Shown here: piece after piece, positions 35,898-48,118 of the stretch
How the letters are laid out: each line of letters begins with the position of its first letter
Position numbering within the stretch: position 1 is the stretch's first letter
From: Sipunculus nudus
Lineage: Eukaryota > Annelida > Sipuncula > Golfingiida > Sipunculidae
Assembly: GCA_026874595.1 (NCBI GenBank)
Contig: CM049318.1
Location: 46,356,456-46,420,455, forward strand
DNA length: 64,000 nt
Reading direction: 5' to 3'
Made by a program: the position numbers and the translations under genes
The notes under the pieces: generated by a model
Told to the model about the DNA's origin: nothing
The model's database searches: none
The model's input: only the letters and a program-made list of their open reading frames with translations

Positions 35898-37986
35898 CAG
35901 TGAAGATGTTAGCTCTAGTTATACTAGCAAAAAGAGGAAGCTGGTTGCATCAGCAACAGTTTCAAAGCCAGATGACATTATGCCCAGTGAATACCAACAC
36001 ATACGCACAGCTGACGTAAAGTAAGACCTGAATACTATGAGACTGTTGATAAGCTGAGAAGCTGTTATCACATGAGCCAGACCCAAGCTGAAGCTGCTGT
36101 TGTAGAAGTGGGAAACAAACTTTTTGGTAGAAACTGGAAGTTTCATCTTGGGTCTCAGGTTATTGATGCAGACACTCTTCCCCAATCAAGAAATCCACGA
36201 TTTGCAGGTTAAAGTATAGAAGCCCTTGCAATGGCAGAAATTGTAAAAGAAATAATGAATGCTGATGAAAAAGCAACAGTTACGTATGCAGACGATGGCT
36301 CTAAAAAGAAAGGGGCAGGTGCCTTTATCGTCCAAGGGATCACCATAAATGGGAGATACAGGGCACTTCCTACTCTGAGTGTTGCATCCGAGAGAAAAGC
36401 GAACTTGGCTGATTTGAAGAAGACAACACTTCAAGTCCTTGAGGCAGTTAGCGGAGTGGACAAAAGACCTTTTTGAGAAAATTGACTTTGTAATGACAGA
36501 TCAAACTGCCAATAATTTTGGAATAGAGGAAATGATTGCAGAAGACCTTGGAGCAGAAAAGATCCCACAGCATTTGTTGTGCAATGTTCATCCATCTTTG
36601 ATGTTCAACCGTATAATCATCAAACATTGGTCAACTATAGAAAACATGATTGGCCGTGACAAGATTTACTCTAACTTTTAAGTCAATGCCACAACCAGTG
36701 CTTCTAGTGTGACAGAACAAGCCTTGGATTGTCTGACAAGGCTAATCAACCATGATTTCGACCACAGACCCTGGAACAAATCCCATGAGTTTGACATTCA
36801 TATATCTCCAAAGCAGAACAGGTCTGTTAGCTTAAAGGATGAACGATTCAACAGGCTCACTCTAACATGTGCCGTGGCCTTATACCATTATGATAATATC
36901 GCTTCATTTTTGCAGAAATATGAACATGTTACCAACCAGCTTGCCTGCATCGTCAGAAGCTTTCAGGATTTGGATTTCCTGAAGGTTATGTTTGGTACAG
37001 GAGCCCTCATCGGTTTACATTTGGTTGAACCATTCCTTTTTTTGACAACGTCAAGTGAAACATACTCAAAGTTGATCCCTGCCTTCAAGAAGCTGCATGA
37101 AAACTTGGTTGACACTGAGCCAGCTGACCTGCTACAAGTCAATAGGCCAGCATTTGACTTTGTCTCTGCAGACAGGTTTAGCAGCTGCAAATACGAAGAA
37201 AGTGTCTGCAACGAAATCATGAATGTCATTGATGACTATCGCGCAGAATTGGAGAAAATGTTAAGAATTCTTATCCCAGCACTTGCTGAGGGTTTCAAGC
37301 ACCAGAAAGGGCAGATATTTGGTTTTTGAGAGCCAGACAGCAAAGCAACCCATTCTCTTACAGAACTGGACCAAGAAAGACTTGAGTCTGCACCTATTCA
37401 CAACTTAGATGTAGAAAGAAATGTCGGCTTTGTAAATTACGGACTTTCAAGGAGAGGTGCAAAGGAGCTTGAAAGTGTGTCTGCTGCTCAGTTGAAAGCA
37501 AGAGCACAGGACCTGATTGAACAATCCCCCTCTGGATCTTTTCGCCATTACGGAAAATTTGTTCAGAAAGGTGGAAAAATCCCGGATATTCTGTTGCAGT
37601 GGAATTCAACACCAGGAACTGAAAAAGGGTCTTCAGGATAAGGAGATTGCCAACCTCGATGTAGCAAGAGGAAGAACAAAGATTTGTCCACATTAAAATC
37701 CTACGGAGGACCCTTTACTTCCTCGAAGGAACTTGACGACTACCTGCATGGCAGTATACCGGAAGCAGACAAGGTATCTCGACTCTACCTCGAGGTTCGA
37801 TATGCAAGAGATACCTCTTTATCACTACCAAAGAACAGTGATCTGTTCCGTCTGATGATGGACCATAAGAAATTGTCACTGGAACGTTATGCCACTAATC
37901 TGAGGTTGTATTTGGACAACACAGTGTCCAAGGCACAAGCTACTCTGAATGACTTAAACCAAGCCGTTGATAAAATGTTAAATTAA

Positions 37987-38420
37987 AACCTTTATATATT
38001 ATATGCAAGGCGTATTGCAAACTATGACCTTTTTAGCCCAGGAAGACTATATCATGTGTCATCACATAAATCCATAATGTATTATTTCATTGAACAGAGC
38101 GTTTATTAATGTGTAATTCATGAAGTAATACCAGCTTGTTTCAGGTTTGTAGAGTCGTAATGATTTTTTTTATATTTTAATACTCTATGACTAACATATA
38201 GGTTTATATGTTTTACTGCTGCTTGTGGATTATGAATTTGTCTTACTTTTACTTATTTAGTTTTTAACCCATCATGATTTGCAAACTTGGATTAAAATGA
38301 TAGTTTACCCATGTCTCAAGAGCAAAATGTGGTAATTTTGGCCAATTTCCATATATAACAATTTTCAAGGGGTATGTACAGGTGGGTTAGACTTGATTAA
38401 AAATTGTAAAAAATTATTTT
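37987..38420. other. 3' flank of the transposase-like gene; no gene seen
   Basis: AT-rich sequence with no recognised feature. It may be the 3' non-coding end of the element, but no terminal inverted repeat was identified. Confidence 0.3.
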
Positions 38421-38424
38421 GAGT

Positions 38425-39540
38425 CGTTTTTCATGCAGCCTCACGAAGTGGAGGGGGTAGCACAAAAAGTTTGGGTTAACACCCACCCCTACTCAGAGGA
38501 TATGGGTAACACAGACCTAATTTCAGGTTTCCATGGAGTTTTTTTATGGAACTCCCAGGATGTCAAGAAAGAAGATTTCAGGTCAAATAGTTGTGATTTG
38601 TGCCTTGTTAACAGACAACCACATCTGTGAAGGTCTCAAAAATAAAGGTAAAGATGCGTAAAAATTCAAAGAAGTCCAGGTGGCACCACAAGTCTGCAGA
38701 AACTGATGAAACTATCCATGATGTATATGCATGCAAGGAATAATGCCGATCAATGCACTAGTTGTTCATATACCAGAGCATTTGTATCAAATTTTTAGTT
38801 ATTCTCGGGGTACTTCTGAGCCCCATAGTTCAGACAGTATGGGTGACAGAGACCTAATTTCAGGTTTCCAAGGAGACTTTTCATGGGCCTCACAACATGT
38901 CAAGAAAGAAGATTCTAGGTCTAGTTGTTACGATTTACGCCTTTTTCAAAAATAGATTTAAAAAATCGTAAAAAAATCGAAAACTACAGGTGTCGCCACA
39001 AGTCTGCAGAAACTAATGAAACACTCCATGATCAATATCCGCGCAAAAAATCATGATGATAAATGCATTAGTTGTTCAGATACTTGAGCTTTTGTATCAA
39101 TTTTTTCATTATTCTATGGGGTACTTCGGAGCCCCATAGCTGGATGAAATTGGGGAACAGAGACCTAATTCCAGGTTTCCAAGAATATTTTTCATGGACC
39201 TCTCTGGATTTAAAGTGAGAAGATTCCAGGTCTAGCGGTTACGATTTGTGCCCTGTTAACAGATGACAGCATCTTTTGAGGTCTCTATTTGAGCATATGT
39301 ATCAAATTTTTCATTATTCTGGGGGGTACTTCGGAGCCCCATAGCTTGAAGAAAATGGGTAACAGAGACCTAATTCAAGGTTTCCAAGGAAATTTTTCAT
39401 GGACCTCTCTGGATTTAAAGTAAGAAGATTCCAGGCCCAGTGGTTACGTTTGTGCCTTGTTAACGGACAGACGGCCGCATGGCCGGACGGACGACGGACA
39501 AAGAGTGATCGCTATAGCTCAAATGACTTACAGTCAGCTG
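38425..39540. repeat. Roughly 310-bp tandem repeats of a mollusc-type element, about four partial copies
   Basis: Blocks containing ACAGAGACCTAATTTCAGG, GAAGATTCCAGGTCTAG and CACAAGTCTGCAGAAACT recur near 38510, 38840, 39150 and 39365. The last block ends with GGCCGGACGGACGACGGAC and CGCTATAGCTCAAATGAC, the same end motif as 22690 and 28800. Small open frames inside are by-products. Confidence 0.65.
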
Positions 39541-39546
39541 AGCTAA

Positions 39547-39676
39547 ATACCGCCGACTTCTTCACTCATTCCCCTAGACATTTCACGCTGCCTAGTGTTA
39601 AAGAATCTGATTTTTATTTATCTCCGTAACATGCTCGTCACGACTACGTGATTTGTTGTTATTAGTTTCCGTAACA
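39547..39676 (+). mobile_element. 3'-end fragment of a Gypsy LTR
   Basis: ATTCCCCTAGACATTTCACG followed by CTGCCTAGTGTTA and a final TTTCCGTAACA match the last 130 bp of the 47170-family LTRs. An (AT)n run starts directly after CA, as at other insertions of this family. The 5' portion is missing. Confidence 0.8.
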
Positions 39677-39689
39677 ATATATATATATA

Positions 39690-40704
39690 TATATCGGTGT
39701 GTGCTTCATCTGGACTATTCCTAGAAATGTTTCACATATTTGCAGGCCTGTCCTTCCTGCCAACTAACAAAATTCTATGTATTTTGTCCAGAAGGTAGTT
39801 TTCAAAAAGTGTTAAATCACCTTAAAGCATATTTTGGGCCACAATAGCCTGTATATGTTTTTATGGCCTTATAAGCCGTGATGTTACCTGGATGCATAAT
39901 TTACAAAGTTTTCAAAACTGTACAAAGTTTTGCTGACAAATTGCAGTTTGATCTAGAAGGGTAAGATCGTATCCAGAGGATAAACTCAGTGCCTTGCATA
40001 CACAGCCCAGTTCAAGTTCCCTTTCCACAATGTTTGCGTCGACTCTCAGGGGAAGCACGGGGCACAGTCACAAATAAATGACAAGTCTTGGGAATTCCCG
40101 CTTGGACCCGCGTTCAAATGTCACACATGCACAAATAATTATTTATTTATAGATAATAGCAGTAAATAATAGATAATTTTTTCGAGGAGATATTTTACAG
40201 ACGCAATGGTCATGAAAAAGGTGTGGTTTGATGAACAATAAGTGCGCCGCCAATACTTCCAATAGTGCTGATACTGTAGACTGAAACGTCGCGATTGTTT
40301 TTCTGCTAGCGGGACCATGGCCACTGTCTAGCGAGTGGCATCATTACCAAAAATTCATGGGGCATTTCTATGCTAATAAAATCCTGTGACAAAAGTGACC
40401 AATAGGAGCAAAACAGAAAACACAACGTGATTGAATATTAACAACCAATGAGTATGGACATACAAGAAAACCTTTAAAAATTGTAGATGCATTGTGCATG
40501 TTAAAAAGGCAAAAGCCATCAAGAATTTCTAGAAAACATATGTGGACCAAGATATATAATTTATTTGAAAATTTACAGGCTAGTCGGGCCTATGTAATAC
40601 TGTCCTGCATATTTTTGTCAAATTAAAAAAAAATAGTTAAAGACTGAAATATAATTAATCACATATGATCTGTTTGTACAACGTTCACTGCCCAAAGCCT
40701 CAAT

Positions 40705-40767
<63 letters not shown>

Positions 40768-41306
40768 TTTTGGTTTTGATTTAAAAGTAAAACAAGGTCA
40801 CTTATGTCTGTTTTTCAATGCCATACATCGGATCCCTCGCTGGATCATAATATAATACAATAAATGTGACACAAACATCGACTTCATATACTCTGATTTA
40901 TACCAGCACTTGTATGTAACTTAAGATCATACTAATATTTGTAATATTACTATCACGGACATTTAGATTGATTTCTGAATTTATTTTTCCCGTCTGTTGT
41001 AGATCCAATTGGGCCTCGATGATCATCGAAGGTAGTCGAGCTCCATTTGGAGCTAAGTCTGTTGTCATTTTCTTTATTTTGGAAAATCCTCTTTAGTAAT
41101 CAGCTCCGCAAAATACATGTGAAATAACGTACCAGCATATAAAATATAAAAAAATATATATATAATTCCACGACGGTAGAATGACGGTGGCTCGGTGCGT
41201 AGTGTTGACAATATATTATTTTTCTTTAATTAGTGACTGAGCGAGCAATGTTGACCTGTATTCTGTCTACGTCTCCACATGACACACCTTACCGTTTAGA
41301 AATATC
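39690..41306. other. Unassigned sequence with a long (AT)n run
   Basis: It contains a nearly pure (AT)n of about 58 bp at 40707-40765 and otherwise no gene, RNA or transposon end that I could identify. Confidence 0.4.
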
Positions 41307-41321
41307 AAGATTATTTTAAAC
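41307..41321 (+). repeat. Target-site duplication, left (AAGATTATTTTAAAC)
   Basis: The 15-bp word is repeated exactly at 44234-44248 on the other side of the LINE. Confidence 0.9.
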
Positions 41322-43852
41322 AGATGAAAACATAACACAGTATTTGAAAGAGATTAAACTGAATACACCAACCCAACAAGAATTAGAAATACCTGATGAA
41401 ACAAAAGTTGATGAATGTTATAATACTCTTAAAACCTTTGCTATGAATAAAAGTCCAGGTAATGATGGAATAACTGCTGAAATTTATAATAAAAAATTAT
41501 GGCCACAATTTGGTGCATTAATGGTAGCTTCATTTAACAAGTCCTTTAAAGAAGGGGAATTCACTAGTTCACAAAAACAGGCTATCATAACTTTAATTGA
41601 TAAAATGAAGGATAGAACACTATTAAAAAACTGGAGACCACTGTCATTGCTTAATGTAGATTATAAAATATTATCAAAAACCCTCTTACTTAGATTGAAG
41701 AAAGTTATGCCAAATATTATAAAGGTAACCAGACTGGTTACATCCAGGGAAGATATATTGGAGAAAACATTAGAACTCTATTAGATATATTAACATATAC
41801 CAAACAAACAAAGTTCCAGGTATAACATTAGGAATTCATTTTGAGAAAGCTTTTGATTCATTAGAGTGGAATTTTATGTTTTCTGTCCTTGACAAATTTA
41901 ATCTCCCTTCTTCTTTTATTAAATGGGAAAAAATCTTATATAGAAATATTGAAAGTTGCACAATAAACAACGGCAACACCTCAGGTTATTTTAAAGTACT
42001 AAGAGGAAAGCGACAGGGAGATCCACTTTCACCATATTTATTTATATTAGCTGTGGAAAAAATGGCGAAAAAAATTAGACTTAATGAAAAGATAGATGGA
42101 ATTAAAATTGCTAAGGAAAATATAAAACTTCTACAATACGCAGATGACACAGTTGGGATATCTAAGGATGTGAATTCAGCAAAACAATTTTTGAAGATGG
42201 TGCAAGAATTTGGAACTTATAGTGGGCTACAAATGAATAAAGATAAGTGTGAGGGGATGTGGGTAGGAAGTAACAGAGAGAACAAAAGAAAACCCTTGGG
42301 AATTCTGTGGCCTAATAACCCTGAAGTTTTTAGGAATTTATATTTCATATAATAAAAAGGCAGCAGATGAATTAAACTGTTACTCTAAATTAAAGGAGGC
42401 ACAGCATACACTCAATACTTGGAAAGGAAGAAATCTGACTTTAAAAGGAAAAATTCAGATTGTTAAAACTTTTATTATTTCAAAGTTCCAGTATTTTATA
42501 TCAAATGAGACTGCTCCGCCTGACTTTTGTAAAAAAAACTTAATAAGTTAACATTATCTTTCATTTGGAGTGGAGGAAAAGAGCTAATTAAAAGATCAAG
42601 ATTAATGCAGGATTTAGAGAAAGGAGGGCTAAATGCAACCACATATTTAATCAATTATATTAACTTCAAGAATATCATGGATGAAAAGATACATTAAATC
42701 AGACAATCAAATCTGGAAAGCATTTTTTTAATATTATCTGGAAACAGTATGTCCAAATATAAATTTTATTGAATAGTAATATGGATCCAAATGAAATAAA
42801 TTAAAAATGCCTAGTTTTTATAAAGAAATACTGAGAAGTTATGTAATCATGCGCACAAATTACTTTGAAGTGGTCCCTGTAAGACAACAAATTATATGGA
42901 ATAATAAAATGTTAACATTATTCGCAGAACCTGTCTATTGGTAAAATGTTTTATAGATGCAGGCATCATTACAGGATCAGATTTATTTCTTAATAATTCT
43001 ATTGTTCCTTTCAAACAATGGACTAATAGAGGTATACATGGAATAGATTTCTTGAAGTGGTATGCTCTTGTTTCCATGATAAGAAAAGAAAGTGTATGCA
43101 GGCAGGTTAACTTAGGAAATCCTCTAGACTTTTATATTTACATAGATAAATTTGTACAGGTAATAGAGATCTCCAATAATATAATATATTCTACTTTTAA
43201 AAACATGTTGTTAGAAAAAGGGACCTATGTTCCAAAAGTGAGTACATAGTGTCCAGACTGCGATATTAATTTAGAAAGGATGTATTCACTTCCTGTAAAA
43301 ATATGTATGGGTGTCATATCACAAGTATTTCAATATAAATTTCTGAACAATTGTTTGGTCAATAATTATTGGTTATGCAAATGGAAAATTAAAGATTCCG
43401 ATCTGTACATTTTGTGATAAGGAACCGGAGACTTTAATACATTTATTTTGGGAATGTGATAAAGTAGCTGATCTCTGGTCAGGGTTAGAAGTATGGTGTC
43501 GGAAACAGATGATAATATTTGACAAATGTTTATCAGTAATATTGTTTGGCGATTTTAATGCTCCAGTGAGTAGTAATTTAATGATTTTGCTGGCTAAGCA
43601 ATTCATAAATAACTGCAGAAATAACAAAGAATATCCAACTTCAACAGAAGTTACAATTTTTTATTTGGAGATATGTAAAAGTTGAATATATTATTGCACA
43701 AAAAAATAATAAAGTAGATAATTTTATAAATAAATTGCATCCATACATTCAAGACAGAAATTTGTTAGAATATATACTATAGTAGGACGTGCATGCATAT
43801 ACAAACATGTATGTTTGTATGCAGATGTATGTATGTATATATATAGTGTGAT

Positions 43853-43899
<47 letters not shown>

Positions 43900-44233
43900 T
43901 ACATATATGTATATATGAGTAGAGAGTTATACTTTCATGAACACTTTGAGGATGTTGGTTAAAGCGATTTATTCTGGAAGTTGGCATAAAATGTATTTTA
44001 GGGCAGGTCATGTTTAGGAGTCACACATGAGCAATCCATTATTTGCATTTATTTAGTGGAATTGGTTTTCTATTATGGGGGTGGGATGGGGGTTAAAATG
44101 ACTAATTTGAAGGTCAAGAGAATTTTGGTAATGGAGATGTATTGCATAAGGTACTTTGTTTTCCAATGGGAGTTTGTATATTTATTTTGGTAATGTACCA
44201 ATGCGGTATGAATATATATTATTGATAAAAAAA
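41322..44233 (+). mobile_element. 5'-truncated L1/Tx1-like LINE with target-site duplication
   Basis: A 2.9-kb element bounded by a 15-bp duplication and ending in a short A run. 41344-41784 carries the N-terminal RT part (MNKSPGNDGITAEIYNK, NWRPLSLLNVDYKILSK). After a frameshift, 41800-42352 carries FEKAFDSLEW (first catalytic Asp), RQGDPLSPYLF and LLQYADDTVG (catalytic YADD, about 42134-42145). The thumb continues at 42355-42535, and the C-terminal FCDKEPETLIHLFWECDK block lies near 43412-43462. The WRPLSLLNVDYKILSK and GDPLSPYLF wording is typical of the L1/Tx1 group. ORF1 and the endonuclease are absent. Frameshifts and stops make it inactive. An (AT)n tract interrupts the 3' UTR near 43855-43896. 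Confidence 0.9.
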
Positions 44234-44248
44234 AAGATTATTTTAAAC
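44234..44248 (+). repeat. Target-site duplication, right (AAGATTATTTTAAAC)
   Basis: Exact copy of 41307-41321, directly after the A-rich LINE tail. Confidence 0.9.
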
Positions 44249-44680
44249 GCTACCAATCAAAGGAAATAAATTTACGTAAACAAAGGCAGTTAAAACGAAA
44301 CAGCACCAAAAAAGAATATGATAAACGCGTTTGCACAAATTTATGGCCGGTGGAGACGATTAATCAGAAACCGGCCTGCTCCCAAAACCCTGTTATGATC
44401 GTTACAGAACCGAAGAAATTCTTGATATAACAAACATCTGATTTCTGGAGATAATGCAGTAGACATCATCAGTTGCAGGTTCCATTATATAGCCCTGCGT
44501 CATTTGCTTTTTATACTCACAGGGCTGCCGGGATCTTAGCTGAAAAAAAAACAATCATAACAACCGGCGCGATTTCATTGAACATTTTCCCTCCAAAATT
44601 GTTATGAATGAAGTGACATGGGGTGGATTTTACTATGAACTTCTTATTGGCTCTCTATCAATGACAAGTGATCGCTCCGC
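44249..44680. other. Unassigned sequence
   Basis: No gene, RNA or repeat boundary recognised. Confidence 0.3.
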
Positions 44681-44684
44681 CAAC

Positions 44685-45335
44685 CACAAGTTGTCCCACA
44701 CGCAACGTATTTTCCATTATTCTAACTGTACGTTCAAATCTGCTTGCATCACAGGGTCATGAAAAGTGACCATGCAAGTGAAGTTGCATAGCGACTTTCC
44801 AAATATGGCAAAAAACTGGAGTGTAGCCAAAAAAATGACACGCGTGACCTTCGACCAAGGAGGCGGGGCTTGTGGGACAAATCAGTTATAGCCCAACGAA
44901 ATGTACAGCAAGCCATGAGATTTGCTTGTCTTGTGTCAATCATGGCAGGCTCGCCTTAACGGCTCGCTTGCCATGTGACACAAGCCTCTCAAACCTCACG
45001 GCTTGCATTACATTTCATTGGACAATAACCAATACTTGTCCCACATGCGGCGTATTTTCCTTTGTTCTAACTGTACGTTCAAATCTGCTCGCATCACAGG
45101 GTCATGAAAAGTGACCATGCAAGTGAAGTTGCATAGCGACTTTTCAAATATGGCAAAGAACTGGTGCGTAGCCAAAATAATTACACGCGTGACCTTCGAC
45201 CAAGGAGGCGGAGCATGTGGGACAAATCCGTTATAGCCCAATAAAATGTAATGCAAGCCATGAGATTTGCTCGGCTTGTGTCAATCATGGCAGGCTCGCC
45301 TAACGGCTTGCATAACATTTCATTGGGCTATAACC
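44685..45335. repeat. 345-bp direct duplication with internal inverted repeats
   Basis: Two copies (about 44685-44985 and 45030-45335) share CATCACAGGGTCATGAAAAG, GACCTTCGACCAAGGAGGCG and CATGAGATTTGCT at an offset of 345 bp. GTTATAGCCCAACGAAATGT (44886) is mirrored by ACATTTCATTGGGCTATAAC (45311), so each unit can form a hairpin. This suggests a duplicated MITE-like element. Confidence 0.7.
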
Positions 45336-45339
45336 AATA

Positions 45340-46600
45340 GAACGAGTGCAAATCTACTGTCAATCAACGTGTCGCATGGTTTAAATGCCAAACATCGGCC
45401 GATTAACAGTATATGCATGTCGGGAGAACTTTCATTCAATGCAACAGCGATTAGTTTGCGCTATATTTGTAATACAACGAGAACGATTTCTTTTTGCTCA
45501 ATTTTTTTACGCGATTCGCCTTTTTTTATATATGTTTGCGCCTGCTGCGCATGCTGTTAATATGTCAGATTCCATTGATCTCGGGCTGATGCCCGCAGCT
45601 AGGCTGTTTCGCCCGAGTGACGAAATTTGGGAGTGGTTTCCTGGCAGTTTTTCTAATCTCTCCGGCGTACGAGAGTGTGCCGGTCTTTCCTCGTATAGGC
45701 ATAATCAAACTTATTTTAAAGGCTCAAAATAAACGATCGGTTACGTCGAGTAATACCTTCATCATGGAAATTAAGAACATATACATTCGAGACCGAGGGA
45801 GATCAAGAATATAATAGATTAGCTATTATTCTAGCACCTTCATGAAGGCAGATTTTTACAGGGCTAACCGGGCTTGCATCTTCACTTTTTACGGGCGCCG
45901 GCCTCGAACCCGCTTGCACCCAAGTCACCGAGCCCCGAGTCCGAGTCATTGCGTTTCGAGGCCAAGGCCGAGGCCGGCCTTGAGGCCAAGACCGGCCTCG
46001 AGACCTCCAACACTGGTCATGAGGGGGAGATGTACGGGGTAGAAATCCCCCCTTCACTTTTTGGCAGGGGGGGGGGGTCAATGTAATCATCCCCCCCCCC
46101 CACTATTCAGAGAATAATTTTTGATTGCAAATGAAATATATTAATAAACAGATGTATATAGACTTTGAGTTTTATGTTCCATTTATGAATTTACTATGAA
46201 ATAAACCAAGTTTAGAATTAACTTATACTTGAAACATAAAACCTTTAACCTTATACATTATTGTCATATATTTGAAATGTGATTAAGTATATACATTTGA
46301 AATGTATCACAAAGACGTTTATATATTTGAAGTGTGACAGACTTGTAAACAGGCTTATATATATATGTGTGTGTGTGTGTGTGTCTCCGAGTCACCCCCC
46401 CCCCCCCCCCAACCTGGAAGAAAAATTGACGCCACTGACGCCTTCCAATCCCCTGGCTTTAATGAGACAAAGGGAAAACTGACATAAAGAACCTGTCAAA
46501 ACAAGGTATCCCTGTCCTCCTTGACTGTCACATCTGTATCAAATTGAATCACAAAACCACGCATAAAATGTTATAGTTATCATGAAATCAGAGTCACGAT
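45340..46600. other. Unassigned sequence with G/C homopolymers and GT repeats
   Basis: Open frames at 45385-45732 and 45803-46090 have no recognised domain. A GGCCAAGGCCGAGGCCGGCC-type low-complexity block lies near 45960-46010. Poly-G/poly-C runs lie at 46066-46075 and 46090-46102, and a (GT)n followed by poly-C at 46366-46412. A gene here cannot be supported. Confidence 0.35.
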
Positions 46601-46694
46601 ATAACGCTTATATACACACACAGTCTGGTTATATAATGACATCAACAGTAGTTGTCGTGATTTCGTTATAAGGCACACGGTTAGGGGGAGACAC

Positions 46695-46791
46695 GACTTA
46701 AAAAGAGTAGTGCAGAAAATCTTGTTTCCGAGACTGTTTCAGGTTCAGAGACTGCCAGGACCAGGCCTCCTCGGCCCGTCTTTGATTAAAG
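46695..46791 (+). other. Possible non-coding first exon of the plus-strand transmembrane-protein gene
   Basis: A GC-richer stretch ends in a strong donor, AAAGCAG|GTAAGTG (exon end 46791). A weak TATA-like CTTAAAAAG lies at 46697-46705, so transcription could start near 46730. The first coding exon at 53680 begins with an acceptor and 15 non-coding bases, which requires an upstream 5' exon; this is the best candidate seen. The link is inferred from position only. The Gypsy element 47170-53407 would then lie within the first intron. Confidence 0.35.
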
Positions 46792-47127
46792 CAGGTAAGT
46801 GAAATGTTCTGTCGATATGTCTGTTTTTATTCAGAACCCTGCGCTGCCGTTTTCAGCTGAATGCGGAAGTGATGATATATAACCGTTTCCTTTTCGAGGG
46901 CAGTGTATCGTTCACAATGTTATGACTTATTTTTCTTGTGACCATCTATACGTGCGATGGCTCGGCTTCCATAGGTCATGTCGTGCGAGACGCAAGAAAT
47001 GACGGCGGTGACTAAAAGAATGTCATTTACGCTATGGTTCGAACCTTCAAAGGTATTGTTTTGTGCTAATTCCTTATATATAGTCTGTTAATATTACCGG
47101 ATGTGTACAAGGATATCGTTGTTATTA

Positions 47128-47169
<42 letters not shown>

Positions 47170-47174
<5 letters not shown>

Positions 47175-47954
47175 CAAGTGCCCTTTTTATTGTGTGACAC
47201 AGGCGTAACTCATGTTGTAGCGCTCTTGCCTGGCCGCTTGTTACATTCTCTGTTTAATCCGTGCTGGTTGAACTCTCGATGTCATGCTAGCTTGGAGCTT
47301 TCTCGCCTGGCCGAGGTCACGTGAACCCTGGTGTGTGGAGAGACACGCAGCGATGTTCTTCTAGATGATTCCTGTAACGCGTGTTTACTGTGTTGTGTAA
47401 GATCTTTTAGACTGTTCGAGAAGTGGAAAATTCCCGGCTTGGGGTGAAGAGTATATAAAAGGGCTGTGTTTTAGAGCCGAGAGAGCGCAGCAGAGAATTT
47501 TCCAGCGGACGCAGAAAAGTGTGTCAGTTTCTGGTACCTTATCCAACGAGTGCGACAATTATATATTTTCTTTTGGACTTCAGTTTAATTTTGGATTGTT
47601 ACAAGAGCTTTACATGGGACTGTCATTCTCCGAGAGTGTACATTTAAAGAACATCATTGTGACGGTGGTGGTATCCAGATACTGTGCACTTTGTGTATTT
47701 TACTGTGTGATTGTATTGATATGTTGTTATACCGCTGTTTTACTGTATAATTGTATTGATTTAGAGTATTGTAATGTTAGGGCTGTTTTAAGAATAAATT
47801 ATGGTTATTTGTTAACAAAAAAACACTGACTTCTTTATTCATTCACCGAGACATTTCACGCTGCCTAGTGTTACAGAATCTGACTTTTTTATCTCCGTTA
47901 CAAAATTTGTGTTCATCACGCATACGTGATATGTTAATATTAGGTTCCGTAACA
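47170..47954 (+). repeat. 5' LTR of the Gmr1-like Gypsy element
   Basis: 785 bp, with termini TGTTGCAAGTGCC and GGTTCCGTAACA. TATA box TATATAAAA at 47452-47460 and polyadenylation signal AATAAA at 47793-47798 give the expected U3-R-U5 order. Confidence 0.92.
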
Positions 47955-47960
47955 TAAAAT

Positions 47961-47980
47961 TGGGGGCTCGACTGAGATGC
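47961..47980 (+). promoter_or_regulatory. Primer-binding site resembling tRNA-Pro
   Basis: TGGGGGCTCG lies six bases after the 5' LTR. It matches the first ten bases of the tRNA-Pro-type primer site known from gammaretroviruses (TGGGGGCTCGTCCGGGAT); the following bases diverge. The related element at 24527 keeps the TCCGGGA part instead. Confidence 0.6.
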
Positions 47981-48118
47981 TTAATAGATTTGAAATTTTA
48001 TTAGGCCTTGACCTGGACATTGTTTTATCATACATTGATTACAAGATAACATATTGTTTACAATACATTGTTTACAGGATTTATCTCAGTGGTTTTTTGT
48101 TATTGTTTTGATCTTAAC

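Larger units (their letters stand above)
33505..37986 (+). pseudogene. Broken transposase-like gene, interrupted by an L1-like insertion
   Basis: A long plus-strand coding region split by stops and frameshifts. Pieces in order are: MASPETRSKCKKFLEG (33505); LIQEHWLFCNLYTVSTKNIK (~33699); MEWEYQQAERKMICKDFVDR (~33947); then after the insertion VTYADDGSKKKGAGAFIVQG (~36279), FVMTDQTANNFGIEE (~36487), QHLLCNVHPSLMF (~36569), 36709-37329, HNLDVERNVGFVNYGLSRRG (~37399) and LKSYGGPFTSSKELDDYLHG with RLYLEVRYARDTSLSLPKNS (37684-37986). Spaced Asp residues (ADDGS, TDQTANN) and a CNVHP block suggest an RNase-H-fold DDE transposase. Similar uncharacterised proteins are common in cnidarians and molluscs. 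The superfamily could not be assigned. Confidence 0.55.

Noticed and set aside
45385-45732. 115-codon frame in a less AT-rich stretch
   Set aside because: No recognisable domain or splice signals, and several competing frames overlap.
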